Positions 52,877-61,104 of a DNA stretch of 64,000 bases are shown in pieces. The position numbers and the translations under genes were made by a program. The notes under the pieces were generated by a model. The model had not been told where the DNA came from. It searched no databases and saw only the letters and a list, made by a program, of their open reading frames with translations. Positions within the stretch are counted from its first letter, which is position 1; each line of letters begins with the position of its first letter. Source of the DNA: Halomonas jincaotanensis (GTDB lineage: Bacteria > Pseudomonadota > Gammaproteobacteria > Pseudomonadales > Halomonadaceae); assembly GCF_018448785.1 (NCBI RefSeq), contig NZ_JAHCLU010000006.1, positions 124,001 to 188,000 of the forward strand, written 5' to 3'.

Positions 52877-52898
52877 GAGGGCCCCGACCGGGGGCCTC
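52877..52898 (+). terminator. Hairpin between norB and norQ
   Basis: GAGGGCCCC (52877-52885) and GGGGGCCTC (52890-52898) pair in eight of nine positions around GACC, followed by TTCCGTTC. It probably reduces transcription into norQD or stabilises norCB mRNA. Confidence 0.5.
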
Positions 52899-52927
52899 TT
52901 CCGTTCACCCTGACGAGAGTGACATTC

Positions 52928-53740
52928 ATGCCCCTTTCCTCCGTGGTTGCCAACGCCAGCGAGCAAGAGACTCCCTACTACGAGAGCGTCGGCAACGAGT
53001 GCGCCATGTTCGAACAGGCGTTCCAGCAACGCTTGCCGCTGCTGCTCAAGGGGCCGACCGGCTGCGGCAAGACCCGCTTTGTCAGCCATATGGCGGCGAA
53101 ACTCGGCAAGCCGCTGTTCACCGTTTCCTGCCACGATGACCTGACCGCCGCCGACCTCACCGGGCGCTACCTGCTGCAGGGCGGCGAGACCCGCTGGGTC
53201 GACGGCCCTCTGACCCGCGCTGTGCGCGAGGGCGGTATCTGCTACCTCGACGAGGTAGTAGAGGCGCGCAAGGACGTCACCGTGGTGATGCACCCGCTCA
53301 CCGACGACCGGCGGCTGCTGCCGCTTGAGCGCACCGGTGAGCTGCTCGAGGCACCCGACGACTTCATGTTGGTGGTCTCGTATAACCCCGGCTACCAGCA
53401 CATCCTCAAGTCCCTGAAGCCCAGTACACGTCAGCGCTTCGTGGCGATGTCCTTCGACTTCCCACCCCCCAGGGTGGAGCGCGAGATCGTGGCCCGCGAG
53501 AGCGGCTTGCCGGCCGACCAGTGTGCTGCCCTGGTCAACCTGGCGGCCAGCCTGCGCGACATGAAGGGCCAGGACCTGGAGGAAGGCGTCTCCACCCGCC
53601 TACTGGTCTACTGCGCCACCCTGGTCCAGGCCGGCATGCCGATTCTGGAAGCCGCTCGCGCGACGCTGGTAGAACCGCTCTCCGACGACGCGGATGTCCA
53701 GGAAGGACTCATGGAAGCCATTCGCGCCACCTTCGGCTGA
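52928..53740 (+). CDS. norQ: MoxR-type AAA ATPase for NO reductase activation
   Basis: A 270-residue AAA protein of the CbbQ/NorQ family, which with NorD inserts the non-heme iron in NorB. Walker A is GPTGCGKT (42-49) and Walker B ICYLDEV; FVAMSFDFPPPRVEREIV and STRLLVYCATLVQAG are family segments. ATG 52928 is preferred to GTG 52919. It lies 57 bases after norB and 10 bases before norD. Confidence 0.93.
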   Translation: MPLSSVVANASEQETPYYESVGNECAMFEQAFQQRLPLLLKGPTGCGKTRFVSHMAAKLGKPLFTVSCHDDLTAADLTGRYLLQGGETRWVDGPLTRAVREGGICYLDEVVEARKDVTVVMHPLTDDRRLLPLERTGELLEAPDDFMLVVSYNPGYQHILKSLKPSTRQRFVAMSFDFPPPRVEREIVARESGLPADQCAALVNLAASLRDMKGQDLEEGVSTRLLVYCATLVQAGMPILEAARATLVEPLSDDADVQEGLMEAIRATFG

Positions 53741-53750
53741 GGTATCTCCC

Positions 53751-55700
53751 ATGTCCATGCTCGATTTCCTCGAGGTCGAGGAGTTCGTCGGCCGCCACTG
53801 GCATCGCTGGGCTTCCGGCGCGGCGAGCTATCCGGACCATCCCGAGGCGGCGGTCAGCCTCGAGAGCCTGCGCCCCATGCTCGGCGTCTTCTTCCGCGCC
53901 GGCGGCGGCGAGGCGGGGGTCGAGGTGGCCGCCATCGCCCGGCGCGGTTCCGCCCATCGGCTGAGCCTGCGCCAGCGCCTGGGACTCGACGAGGAGGACC
54001 TCGACCTGGCCCGCCGCGACGAGGAGAACCTGCTGCTGCCGCCGCGGCTGGCGCTCTTTCCCGAGGCCGCCCTCAACCACGATCTCTATCTCTGGCTCAC
54101 CGCCTTCCTGGCCGAGGCCCGGCCGGTGACGCGGCCCACGGACCCGCTGCAGGCCGATCTACAGCGCCTGCGTGAGGCACGTCGCACTGTAGGGGCCGCC
54201 CTGGCACGCTTCCTGGGGATGTCGGACCGCTACGTTCGCCTGTGCGGCGAGCTGCTGACCATTCGTCCCCGGCGCAAGCACCTGCCGCCCATGGAGGCGG
54301 CCCTGGAAACGGCCCTGTGCGCCGAGCTGGGCGCCCCCGATCCTGCCGAGCGATGGGGTCAGGCCATGCAGCGGGCCATCCGCGAGGCCACCTTCTCCCT
54401 GGACGACTTCCGCGCGCCGCGCGGCTATCGCCCACCGCTGCCGGTGCCGCTATGGGGACAGGCCGTGACCCTGGGCACCCGCGACGGCGCTCGCGAGGAG
54501 AGCGTGGACGACGAGGAAATGGCCAGCGCCGCCGCCTCGGTCGATGAGGACCAAGGCAAGCGCAAGGCCGACCGTCGCGAGCAGGACCAGGCCGACCGTG
54601 ACGACCCGCTGATGCTCAACAATATGGAGAAGATGCTCTCCTGGGCCGAGATGGTGAACCTCAATCGCCATGTGGAAGACGAGGAAGAGGAGGACGCCAG
54701 GAAGGCCGCCGACCAGATCGACGAGATCGTGCTGTCGCCCAACCGTGAGAAGGCGGCCTCCCGTCTAAAGCTCGACCTCGACCTGGCCCCGGACGAGGCC
54801 ACCGGCGGCCGGTTGAAGGGGCGCCATACCTACCCCGAGTGGAACCATCGCAAGCAGGTCTACCTGCCCGACCACTGCGTGGTGCTAAGCGACGTGCAGA
54901 GCGAGGAGGGGGAGCACTGGGCGCCCGACGAGGTGACGCGCCGACGCATCCGCCGGGTGCGCCGCGAGTTCGAGGCGCTGCGCCCGCGTCGCGAGATCCT
55001 GCGTGGCCAGATGGACGGGGGTGAGCTCGACATGGACGCGGTAATCCGTTCCCACTGCGACCTGGCCGCCACCGGCGAGTCCAGCGACCGGCTCTACCTG
55101 GCCAGCCGTACCCAGGCCCGCGACCTGGCGGTGTCGATCCTGGTGGACGTGTCGTTATCCACCGAGGCGTGGCTGGAGGATCGCCGGGTACTGGACGTCG
55201 CCAAGGAGGCGCTGCTGGTACTCGGCCATGGCCTGGCCGGTTGCGGCGACGACTACGCGATCCACAGCTTCACCTCCCAGCGGCGACACAAGGTGTGGGT
55301 CAATACCCTGAAGGACTTCGATGAACCCATGGGGGAGCGGGTCTCGCGGCGCATCGCCGCGCTCAAGCCGGGCAGCTATACCCGCATGGGGCCGGCGATT
55401 CGTCACCTGACCGGGCAGCTCGCCGAGCGGCCCAATCGCCATCGGTTGTTGCTGCTGCTCACCGATGGCAAGCCCAACGACAACGACTACTACGAGGGGC
55501 GCTACGGCATCGAGGACACCCGCAAGGCGGTACTCGAAGCACGTCGCAAGGAAGTGAAAGTGTTCGGTGTGACCATCGACCGCGAGGCGGGGCGCTACAT
55601 CCCGCACCTTTTCGGCCGTGGCGGCTACGCCATCGTGCAGCGCCCCGAACACCTCTCCCTGGCGCTGCCGGGGATCTATCGCCAGATTATCGCTAGCTGA
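53751..55700 (+). CDS. norD: NO reductase activation protein with von Willebrand A domain
   Basis: A 649-residue cytoplasmic partner of NorQ. The C-terminal vWA domain has the metal site DVSLS (D466, S468, S470) and LLLLTDGKPNDNDYYEG. The middle is charged (EDEEEEDARKAADQ) and the N-terminal part helical. GAGG precedes ATG 53751 by eight bases; the frame opens earlier inside norQ. It is needed for an active NorBC complex. Confidence 0.93.
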   Translation: MSMLDFLEVEEFVGRHWHRWASGAASYPDHPEAAVSLESLRPMLGVFFRAGGGEAGVEVAAIARRGSAHRLSLRQRLGLDEEDLDLARRDEENLLLPPRLALFPEAALNHDLYLWLTAFLAEARPVTRPTDPLQADLQRLREARRTVGAALARFLGMSDRYVRLCGELLTIRPRRKHLPPMEAALETALCAELGAPDPAERWGQAMQRAIREATFSLDDFRAPRGYRPPLPVPLWGQAVTLGTRDGAREESVDDEEMASAAASVDEDQGKRKADRREQDQADRDDPLMLNNMEKMLSWAEMVNLNRHVEDEEEEDARKAADQIDEIVLSPNREKAASRLKLDLDLAPDEATGGRLKGRHTYPEWNHRKQVYLPDHCVVLSDVQSEEGEHWAPDEVTRRRIRRVRREFEALRPRREILRGQMDGGELDMDAVIRSHCDLAATGESSDRLYLASRTQARDLAVSILVDVSLSTEAWLEDRRVLDVAKEALLVLGHGLAGCGDDYAIHSFTSQRRHKVWVNTLKDFDEPMGERVSRRIAALKPGSYTRMGPAIRHLTGQLAERPNRHRLLLLLTDGKPNDNDYYEGRYGIEDTRKAVLEARRKEVKVFGVTIDREAGRYIPHLFGRGGYAIVQRPEHLSLALPGIYRQIIAS

Positions 55701-55729
55701 GCCATTGCGCATCAAGGAGGTATTGCACC

Positions 55730-55939
55730 ATGTCCCCCCGCTCACGACTCCTGCTGGCCGTGGTGGCCTGGTGCCTGGCCGCCGTAGCGCTGATGCTGCC
55801 GCTAGCGTGGCTGATCAACAACCGCGACTGGGGCGTGGCGCTGATGCTGCTGGTGCCGTTCGCGGTGTATGGGCTGCTGCGCCTGGGTCGCCTCCTGGAA
55901 GGCTGGGCACGGGCAACGTCGCCGCCATCGGAACAGTGA
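55730..55939 (+). CDS. Small two-helix membrane protein after norD
   Basis: A 69-residue hydrophobic protein with two transmembrane helices (about 6-28 and 33-54) and a polar tail. AAGGAGG lies ahead of ATG 55730. I do not recognise a family. It follows norD by 29 bases and ends 15 bases from convergent norF, so it is likely the last gene of the norCBQD unit and may be an assembly or accessory subunit. Confidence 0.6.
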   Translation: MSPRSRLLLAVVAWCLAAVALMLPLAWLINNRDWGVALMLLVPFAVYGLLRLGRLLEGWARATSPPSEQ

Positions 55940-55954
55940 GGCATCAAGCCTGTC

Positions 55955-56245
55955 TCAGCTCAGCCGCGCCGCCAGGTAACCGCCGGCGATCAGCGTCAGT
56001 GTCAGCAGTACCAACCCCACAAACGCGCCCTTCCAGGCCGGTGTGGCGGCGCGCAGGTTGAGATAGACCATCAGCAGCCGTTGGGCCTTGAAGCCGGTGG
56101 CGGCGATCACCAGGCCCGCCGACCACAGCGGCAACGCTTGCCAGTCGTCGGCATCGAGGCGCGCCGAGACCATCGACAGTACCGTCAGGGCCATCAGCAG
56201 GGCCCAGGTGGTCAGCAGGCGGCGGGTACCGGGCAGCGTCGTCAT
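55955..56245 (-). CDS. norF: NorF-like small membrane subunit (cytochrome oxidase subunit IV family)
   Basis: A 96-residue protein with three helices and the prokaryotic cytochrome c oxidase subunit IV pattern, including AATGFKAQRLLMVYLNLRAATPAWK. Beside norE it matches NorF, an accessory to NO reductase. It is the last gene of the minus-strand DUF4870-norE-norF unit, 54 bases after norE. Confidence 0.78.
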   Translation of the reverse strand: MTTLPGTRRLLTTWALLMALTVLSMVSARLDADDWQALPLWSAGLVIAATGFKAQRLLMVYLNLRAATPAWKGAFVGLVLLTLTLIAGGYLAARLS

Positions 56246-56299
56246 GGCATCTCCGATTCAGTGCCGTAGGGAGCCCTCAGCGCAACAGATAGTGAGCCT

Positions 56300-56869
56300 T
56301 CAGCGCAATAAATAGAGCAGCGGATAAAGCAGGATCCAGATCAGGTCGACCATGTGCCAGAAGGCGGCGGCGGTCTCCACGTTCTCGGTGGAAGTGCGCC
56401 AGGTCACCAGGGCCAGCAGCGCCAGGCCGAACAGCACATGGGCGAAATGAAAGGCAGTGAGCCCATAATAGAAGCCGAAGAAGGCGTTGGTCTCCGGGGT
56501 GATGCCGGCTTCGAACTTGCCGGCATACTCGACCCCCTTGATCACGCCGAACAGCACGCCCAACGCCATGGAAGCTCCCAGCCACTGGCGGGCACGGCGG
56601 ATCCGCTCGGCGCTCACGGCCTCGACGGCGAGCGCGACGCAGAGCCCGCTGGTCAGCAGCACCAAGGTGTTGAGCCCGCCCATCAGCGGGTCGAGCTCGC
56701 GCTGGGAGGCGTCGAACAGCGCCGTCGACGCCACCCGTTCCACGGCGTACAGGGCAAAAAAGGCGCTGAAGACCAGCATCTCGCTTAAGATCAGCACCCA
56801 CATCAGTGGGTTTCCGGGCAGCGCCGAGAGGGGCCCCCAGCCGGGATTGGGCAGATCGCGGGATGTCAT
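56300..56869 (-). CDS. norE: NorE, cytochrome oxidase subunit III-like protein
   Basis: A 189-residue membrane protein with five helices, similar to oxidase subunit III: NPLMWVLILSEMLVFSAFFALY, GLNTLVLLTSGLCVALAVEA, ITPETNAFFGFYYGLTAFHFAHV, AAAFWHMVDLIWILLYPLLYLLR. It supports NO reductase activity in other denitrifiers. ATG 56869 overlaps the stop of the gene before it in ATGA, so the longer frame from 57400 is a coincidence. Confidence 0.88.
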   Translation of the reverse strand: MTSRDLPNPGWGPLSALPGNPLMWVLILSEMLVFSAFFALYAVERVASTALFDASQRELDPLMGGLNTLVLLTSGLCVALAVEAVSAERIRRARQWLGASMALGVLFGVIKGVEYAGKFEAGITPETNAFFGFYYGLTAFHFAHVLFGLALLALVTWRTSTENVETAAAFWHMVDLIWILLYPLLYLLR

Positions 56870-57306
56870 TCGTCCAGCAGGGTCACCCGGGCTCCACCGA
56901 AGGCCAGGCTGCGCGGGTTGGTTACCGGCTGGTTGGAGGTCAGTCGGGTGATGCCCACGCCACAGCGACCCACCATCCAGATCAGACAGGCGGTGAAGTA
57001 GATATAGCCCAGCGCCCAGGGCGCCATGGGCGGTACGCCCACCAACCCCAGCAGCTGCCAGATAACGACGAAGAGGCCGCCACCCAGCACACCCAGCCAG
57101 AAGGTGCGGATCTGGAATTGCAGGTGGCTCTGCACCCAAGGCTCGGCGCGGCGGTGCTTGAGGTGGGCGATCAGCACGCCGACGGGGGCGGTGACCACGG
57201 CGAGCACGCTGCCCAGGAAGAGCATGTAGACGATGATGGCCGCACCGCGCCCGCTGGCGGCCTTGTCTAGTTGATCGGGAAACTGTTGGACCAGGGTGTT
57301 GGACAT
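56866..57306 (-). CDS. DUF4870-like membrane protein
   Basis: A 146-residue protein with three or four transmembrane helices, resembling the DUF4870 family (IVYMLFLGSVLAVVTAPVGVLIAHLK, EPWVQSHLQFQIRTFWLGVLGG, GYIYFTACLIWMVGR). Function unknown. GAGG lies seven bases before ATG 57306; GTG 57315 is possible. It leads norEF and overlaps norE, so it is likely part of the NO reductase accessory set. A DNR/NsrR-type promoter lies upstream. Confidence 0.72.
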   Translation of the reverse strand: MSNTLVQQFPDQLDKAASGRGAAIIVYMLFLGSVLAVVTAPVGVLIAHLKHRRAEPWVQSHLQFQIRTFWLGVLGGGLFVVIWQLLGLVGVPPMAPWALGYIYFTACLIWMVGRCGVGITRLTSNQPVTNPRSLAFGGARVTLLDE

Positions 57307-57361
57307 GGAAGTCACCTCGCATCCTTATGTCTGACGGGCACCTGAAACGTGGCCCGGTTAT

Positions 57362-57422
57362 TTGATGCATTTCAGATGACACTATAGCGCGAGGTTGCAC
57401 AGTTTTTCATGGTCTGGATCAA
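57362..57422 (-). promoter_or_regulatory. DNR/NsrR-type promoter of the DUF4870-norE-norF unit
   Basis: Reading toward the genes: TTGAT-CCAG-ACCAT (57422-57409), a -10 TATAGT (57386-57381) at the spacing expected for a box centred at -41.5, an inferred start near 57374, and an NsrR-like AAATGCATCAA (57372-57362) at the start of the transcript. Nine of eleven bases match the NsrR half-site. The layout repeats that of norCB. Confidence 0.55.
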
Positions 57423-57489
57423 GACACGGCCGCTTTGCCGAGAGGCGTCTGGCCGCAAGTGAGCAACAATAAGAGCGGTTCCACTGCCT

Positions 57490-57930
57490 CTACTGCAGCG
57501 ACATGATGTCTGCGTGCAGGCGGGCCAGGCGCCCTAGCAGCCGATTGCGTGGTCCAGGGGGAACGCCTTGATCGATCAGCGTCTGCTGCATGTGCTCGAC
57601 CAAGGCGTTGAAGTGGGCGTCGGTGATGCCCATGTGCTGGTGGGCGCGATCCATGGGCGGTCCGCTGTAGACACAGGGACCGTCGCTGAGGTGACAGATC
57701 TGCTCTTCCAGCGAGGCGACGAAGCGGTCGATATTGGAGTTGGCGAAGAACACGACGACCTCGTCATCGCCTGCCAGACGATAGGTAAAATCCTCGACGA
57801 TCGCCGCTACGCCCGCCTCGCCGCCCAATTGGGCGTACAGGGTCGGCGTTGGAGGAGTCGGCCGCTGCATGCAGCCGCTCAGCAGCAGGGCCAACAAGGC
57901 GATAACGATAAGGCGATGGACGAGGCTCAT
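57490..57930 (-). CDS. Lipoprotein truncated haemoglobin (group I)
   Basis: A 146-residue protein with a lipoprotein signal (LLSGC, C20) and a group I truncated haemoglobin domain: LYAQLGGEAGVAAIVEDFTYRL, FFANSNIDRF, and the proximal histidine probably H97 in DRAHQHMGITDAHF. Most truncated haemoglobins are cytosolic; this one should be membrane-anchored and face the periplasm. AGGAG precedes ATG 57930. It could bind or detoxify NO where NirS makes it. It follows the DUF3034 gene by 13 bases and may be the last gene of that unit. Confidence 0.82.
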   Translation of the reverse strand: MSLVHRLIVIALLALLLSGCMQRPTPPTPTLYAQLGGEAGVAAIVEDFTYRLAGDDEVVVFFANSNIDRFVASLEEQICHLSDGPCVYSGPPMDRAHQHMGITDAHFNALVEHMQQTLIDQGVPPGPRNRLLGRLARLHADIMSLQ

Positions 57931-57943
57931 GAAGGACTCCTGT

Positions 57944-58873
57944 CTAGAAGGCGACCTGCAGCGACAGGTAGCCGCCGCGCTGCTGGTCCAGGCCGGCGAT
58001 CGAGCCCAGGTCGAGCCAGGCACCGGTCAGCGACACATGCTTGTTGAAGAAATAGGCGCTGTAGAGATCCTGCCAGTCATCCTCGCGGGCGAAGTCGAGG
58101 TTGTCGGGCTTTTGTCGATACTCCACGCCCACCACCCAGTTCGGAGTCAGAAAGAGGCCCACGGAACCTTCGGCGACCAGCGAGCGGCTCGATTCCCGGT
58201 CGCCACCGAAGCCCAGCAGGCCGCCCTGGTTGGCCCGAGTCGAGCGCAGCGTGAGGTTGACCAGCAGGTTGCGGCCGGCCACGGCGTCGAACAGCAGCTT
58301 GCTGCCACTCAAGTAGATGTCGTTGCCCTGGGTCGACTCGGCGCCTACCGCGCGGGCCAGGCTGCCGTCATCCAGGCGCTTGTGCTGCACGCCAAGGCTC
58401 CAGACGCCCCAGGGATGATAGAGCACGTCGCCGAGTAGACGCAGCTTGAGGCCGTGGATGTCCTGTTGCAGCTCGCCGCCCAGGGTGTCCAGGCCCAGCC
58501 GTTGTCGGGCAAACGACACCTCGAGCCGGTCCTGCCAGTTGAGTGCGACCCCACTGGCCGTGAGCCGGTAGTCGTCGAGTCGTGCCTCGCTGCGGCTCGC
58601 GGTGATGGCCCATTCGCCCTCGCTGGCGGTGCCGGCCAGCACTCCCCATGGTGAGAGACCACCACCGGCGGCACCCTCGATCTGCGTCACGCCACCGGTA
58701 CCCAGCAGTCGACTGCCGGCCCAGGCGGGGGAGGCGGCGATGGTCGCCCAGAGCAGCAGGCCTATCCACAATGCCATCCATAACCCTATCTTTCCCATAG
58801 CCTTCCACAACCCTATCTTCCCCATAGAGAGCGGGATGAAGAGAGGGGAGGTGAGCCGCGATGGGTGGGTCAT
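57944..58873 (-). CDS. DUF3034 family outer-membrane protein
   Basis: A 309-residue exported protein that fits the DUF3034 family: GTGGVTQIEGAAGGGLSPWGVLAG, then alternating strands typical of a beta-barrel, ending GGYLSLQVAF with a terminal phenylalanine as in outer-membrane proteins. ATG 58873 overlaps the stop of the GGDEF-EAL gene (ATGA). Inside the signal region a nine-residue unit MGKIGLWKA/MGKIGLWMA is repeated in tandem, and a start at 58798 after the first copy would give a normal signal peptide. Function unknown. Confidence 0.75.
   Translation of the reverse strand: MTHPSRLTSPLFIPLSMGKIGLWKAMGKIGLWMALWIGLLLWATIAASPAWAGSRLLGTGGVTQIEGAAGGGLSPWGVLAGTASEGEWAITASRSEARLDDYRLTASGVALNWQDRLEVSFARQRLGLDTLGGELQQDIHGLKLRLLGDVLYHPWGVWSLGVQHKRLDDGSLARAVGAESTQGNDIYLSGSKLLFDAVAGRNLLVNLTLRSTRANQGGLLGFGGDRESSRSLVAEGSVGLFLTPNWVVGVEYRQKPDNLDFAREDDWQDLYSAYFFNKHVSLTGAWLDLGSIAGLDQQRGGYLSLQVAF
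58772..58825 (-). repeat. Tandem 27-base duplication in the DUF3034 signal region
   Basis: Units 58825-58799 and 58798-58772 encode MGKIGLWKA and MGKIGLWMA. They differ at only a few bases, consistent with a recent slippage duplication. Either methionine could act as a start. Confidence 0.75.
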
Positions 58874-61104
58874 GGGATCTGCTCCTCGGATGGGGAGGCC
58901 TGATGGTGGATGGCCCAGTCGACGATACGCTCGGCCGCCAGCGGCCTCGAGATCAGATAGCCTTGGAGAGTGTCGCAGCCGAGACGTTCGAGCAGCGACC
59001 GGGCGGCGGCGGTTTCCACGCCCTCGGCGACGATCTCGAGGCCCAGGTTGTGGCCGAGCTCGATGGTCGAGCGCACGATGATCTCGTCGTCGGCGCTTTC
59101 CTCGAGCTTGAGGATGAACGACTTGTCGATCTTGAGCTCCTGGACCGGCAGGCGTTTGAGCTGAGCCAGCGACGAGTAGCCGGTGCCGAAGTCGTCCACG
59201 GCGATACGCAGCCCGGCCCGGCGCAGCTCGTCGAGCTGCCGGCTGGCGTGTTCGGGGTCCTGCATGATGGCGCTTTCGGTGATTTCGAGTCGCAGGCGCT
59301 CAGGCCCGATGGCGTATTCTGCCAGGCAAGCGCACAGCCGTGCGGGCAGGCTGATATCGGCGACGTCCTTGGCCGAGAGATTGACGGCGGCCACCAGTGA
59401 ACAGCCTTGTTGGTCCCAGGTGCGGAGCTGGCGGCAGACGGTGTCCAGCATCCAATGGGTCAGGCGGTGAATATGCCCCGATTGCTCGGCGAGTGAAATG
59501 AACTCGTCCGGCGGAATGAAGCCCAGAGTCGGGTGATGCCAGCGCATCAGTGCCTCGACGCCGGAAAGACGCCCGGTGCGGGCATCGAGCTGGGGTTGAT
59601 AGACCAGGGTCAGCTGGCCGTGTGTGACGGCTTCCTGCAGGTCGCGTACCAGGGTCAGCTGACGCAGGTGCAGCTCGTCCTGCCCTTCCTGGTAGCCCTG
59701 ATGCCATCGCCGGGCACGTCGGGCCATGTCGAGAGCGATTTCGGCACGCCGCAGTAACAACGTGGCATTGTCCCCGTGCACGGGATAGCGCACCTCGCCG
59801 ATGGCGAGCGTCAGGCGAATCGGCGTGCCTTCCAGATCGATCGGCTGGGCCAGGCGCTCCTGCAGTGCCGCCAGCCAGTCGGGCTCGGCCTCGGGCGCTG
59901 CCAGGCGCAGCAGAAATTCGTCGCCGCTGAGGCGGTAGGCGTCGATCTGCGGCGGGGGCAGGCGGTCGAGGCGGTCGGCGAGGACCTTCAATACCTGATC
60001 ACCGATGGCGTAGCCGAAGGTGTCGTTGATGGTGCGAAAATCGGTGATCGAGAGGCGCAGCAGGGTAAAAGCCTCGCCCTGGGCGATGGCGGCATCGATG
60101 TCCTGCAATGCCGAATGGCGGTTGGCCAGGTTGGTGAGCTGATCATGGCGCGACTGATGGCGCAGCGTGGTTTCGCGTCTGGCGATGTCCTCCTGCATGG
60201 TCAGCAGGGTATCGGCCAGCAGTCCGATCTCGCCTTTCGGCGATACCTTGATGTCGCGCAGATGCTCGCCGTGACCGATGCGGCGGGCGGCGTCGGCGAG
60301 AACGGCCAGCGGTCGCCCCATGCTGCGCGCGCTCAGCGCGGCGATCACGGCGGTCAACAGCAGCGTCAGGGTGAAGATGATCAGCAGCTGCCAGCGCAGC
60401 TCCGCATAGACGGCGAGCAGGTCGCTGCGCCGCTGCTGCGCCACCGCGTAGGCCTGTCCTTCACTGCCGGTGTAAAGCGGTTGGGTACGGGTCAGATAAC
60501 GGTCGTCGGCGACCAGTGCCTCGTGCGCTTGCTCGTCGACGAAGCGGGTTTCCAAACGGGTCAGGGCGCCGATCTCGTCGGCGAGTTCGGCGTCGAGCAG
60601 AAACCCCATGCCGACCCAGCCGATCAGGCCCGGGGCGCGCACCGGCATCAGCACGAACTGATAGGGGCGCCCCTGGTGCATGACCACCTCGACGGCCTCG
60701 CCATCCTGGCGTGCCTGTTGCCAGAGCTCGGGAAAGGGCAGGGCGATGTCGGGTGAATGGTGGCTGCTGGCCAGCAGCCGGCCCTCGGGGTTGCCGAGCA
60801 GCACCATATCGGCATTGGCACGGTCGCCGTGATTGGCGAGCACACTGACCAAGGTATCGGTGTCCTGGGTGGCGACGGCGCTCTTGAAGCCGAAGTCCTC
60901 GGCGAGTATCGCGACGTTGTCGCGTAGCCGCCGGCCGCGTTCTTCAAGCAACTGAAGCGTGACATCCAGCCCCACGCCGAGTTCGCGCTCGCCGCGTGCC
61001 AGCGTGTCCTGCTGAAGCGTTCGCAGCGTGGCCCCGGCGGCCACCAGCTGCGCGACGACGGCCACGGCCAGCATCACCAGCAGAAGGCGGCGGCGAAACG
61101 ACAT
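58870..61104 (-). CDS. Membrane sensor with GGDEF (degenerate) and EAL domains
   Basis: A 744-residue inner-membrane protein: helix (7-27), periplasmic sensor of about 200 residues, second helix (about 237-259), HAMP (about 260-312), GGDEF with SGDEF (393-397) and a damaged metal site (LSITDF in place of FDIDxF), and EAL (517-519; NLSAKDV, EITES, DDFGTGYSS, KIDKSF, AEGVET). It is likely a cyclic di-GMP phosphodiesterase controlled from the periplasm. It begins directly after the MauL-like gene with no gap and overlaps DUF3034. Confidence 0.85.
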   Translation of the reverse strand: MSFRRRLLLVMLAVAVVAQLVAAGATLRTLQQDTLARGERELGVGLDVTLQLLEERGRRLRDNVAILAEDFGFKSAVATQDTDTLVSVLANHGDRANADMVLLGNPEGRLLASSHHSPDIALPFPELWQQARQDGEAVEVVMHQGRPYQFVLMPVRAPGLIGWVGMGFLLDAELADEIGALTRLETRFVDEQAHEALVADDRYLTRTQPLYTGSEGQAYAVAQQRRSDLLAVYAELRWQLLIIFTLTLLLTAVIAALSARSMGRPLAVLADAARRIGHGEHLRDIKVSPKGEIGLLADTLLTMQEDIARRETTLRHQSRHDQLTNLANRHSALQDIDAAIAQGEAFTLLRLSITDFRTINDTFGYAIGDQVLKVLADRLDRLPPPQIDAYRLSGDEFLLRLAAPEAEPDWLAALQERLAQPIDLEGTPIRLTLAIGEVRYPVHGDNATLLLRRAEIALDMARRARRWHQGYQEGQDELHLRQLTLVRDLQEAVTHGQLTLVYQPQLDARTGRLSGVEALMRWHHPTLGFIPPDEFISLAEQSGHIHRLTHWMLDTVCRQLRTWDQQGCSLVAAVNLSAKDVADISLPARLCACLAEYAIGPERLRLEITESAIMQDPEHASRQLDELRRAGLRIAVDDFGTGYSSLAQLKRLPVQELKIDKSFILKLEESADDEIIVRSTIELGHNLGLEIVAEGVETAAARSLLERLGCDTLQGYLISRPLAAERIVDWAIHHQASPSEEQIP

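Noticed and set aside
56300-57400. 366-residue frame extending norE upstream
   Set aside because: The extension overlaps the DUF4870-like gene and has no similarity; the ATGA overlap at 56866-56869 sets the norE start.
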